From positions 1 to 5,483 of the forward strand of contig CAADVJ010000138.1 in NCBI GenBank assembly GCA_900752475.1: a stretch of DNA of 5,483 bases, in the 5' to 3' direction. The stretch comes from an uncultured Collinsella sp. (GTDB taxonomy: Bacteria; Actinomycetota; Coriobacteriia; Coriobacteriales; Coriobacteriaceae). Each line of letters opens with the position of its first letter. Within the stretch, counting starts at the first letter, position 1. Position numbers and translations under genes: made by a program. Of this stretch, positions 5,461 to 5,483 are shown in pieces. The notes beneath the pieces were generated by a model. It was not told the DNA's origin. It made no database searches and saw nothing but the letters and a program-made list of their open reading frames with translations.

Positions 5461-5483
5461 TCCTGCTCCTTCGGAGCCGCGGA
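5461..5483. other. Hairpin at the right window edge
   Basis: GCTCC (5465-5469) pairs with GGAGC (5473-5477) around a TTC loop. TCC (5461-5463) could also pair with GGA (5481-5483) across a small internal loop. It may be part of a terminator, for asd or for a convergent gene, whose T tract lies outside the window. Confidence 0.35.

Overview
The window is a compact, GC-rich bacterial chromosomal segment carrying four aspartate-pathway genes in two divergent pairs. On the minus strand lie threonine synthase (thrC, 2703 to 1186) and homoserine kinase (thrB, 984 to 103). On the plus strand lie aspartokinase (lysC, 2808 to 4196) and aspartate-semialdehyde dehydrogenase (asd, 4370 to 5395). All four are intact, near the usual family length, and keep the residues expected for activity. 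The GC-rich codon use, strong Shine-Dalgarno sites and protein character fit a Coriobacteriia actinobacterium, perhaps Collinsella-like. That placement is from memory of similar proteins and was not searched.

Layout: 1-37 is a strong hairpin downstream of thrB, probably its terminator. 38-102 is a short spacer with nothing clear in it. thrB follows. The 201-base gap between thrC and thrB holds an intrinsic terminator just after thrC and, next to the thrB ribosome binding site, a 112-base inverted repeat with perfect 22-base arms and a second perfect palindrome nested inside. The 104 bases between thrC and lysC must carry both divergent promoters. The 173 bases between lysC and asd hold a hairpin, an 11-base tandem duplication, a GC-rich terminator and probably the asd promoter. 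After asd come a weak terminator-like hairpin and a second hairpin at the window edge.

Function: LysC phosphorylates aspartate and Asd reduces the product to aspartate semialdehyde, the branch point for lysine/diaminopimelate and for homoserine. ThrB phosphorylates homoserine and ThrC turns O-phosphohomoserine into threonine. The linking step, homoserine dehydrogenase (hom), is absent, so the window encodes four of the five steps from aspartate to threonine. LysC looks like the longer YclM-type aspartokinase III, not the short alpha/beta type of corynebacteria.

No previously undescribed system is evident in the coding content. The least explained element is the nested inverted repeat at 999-1110.
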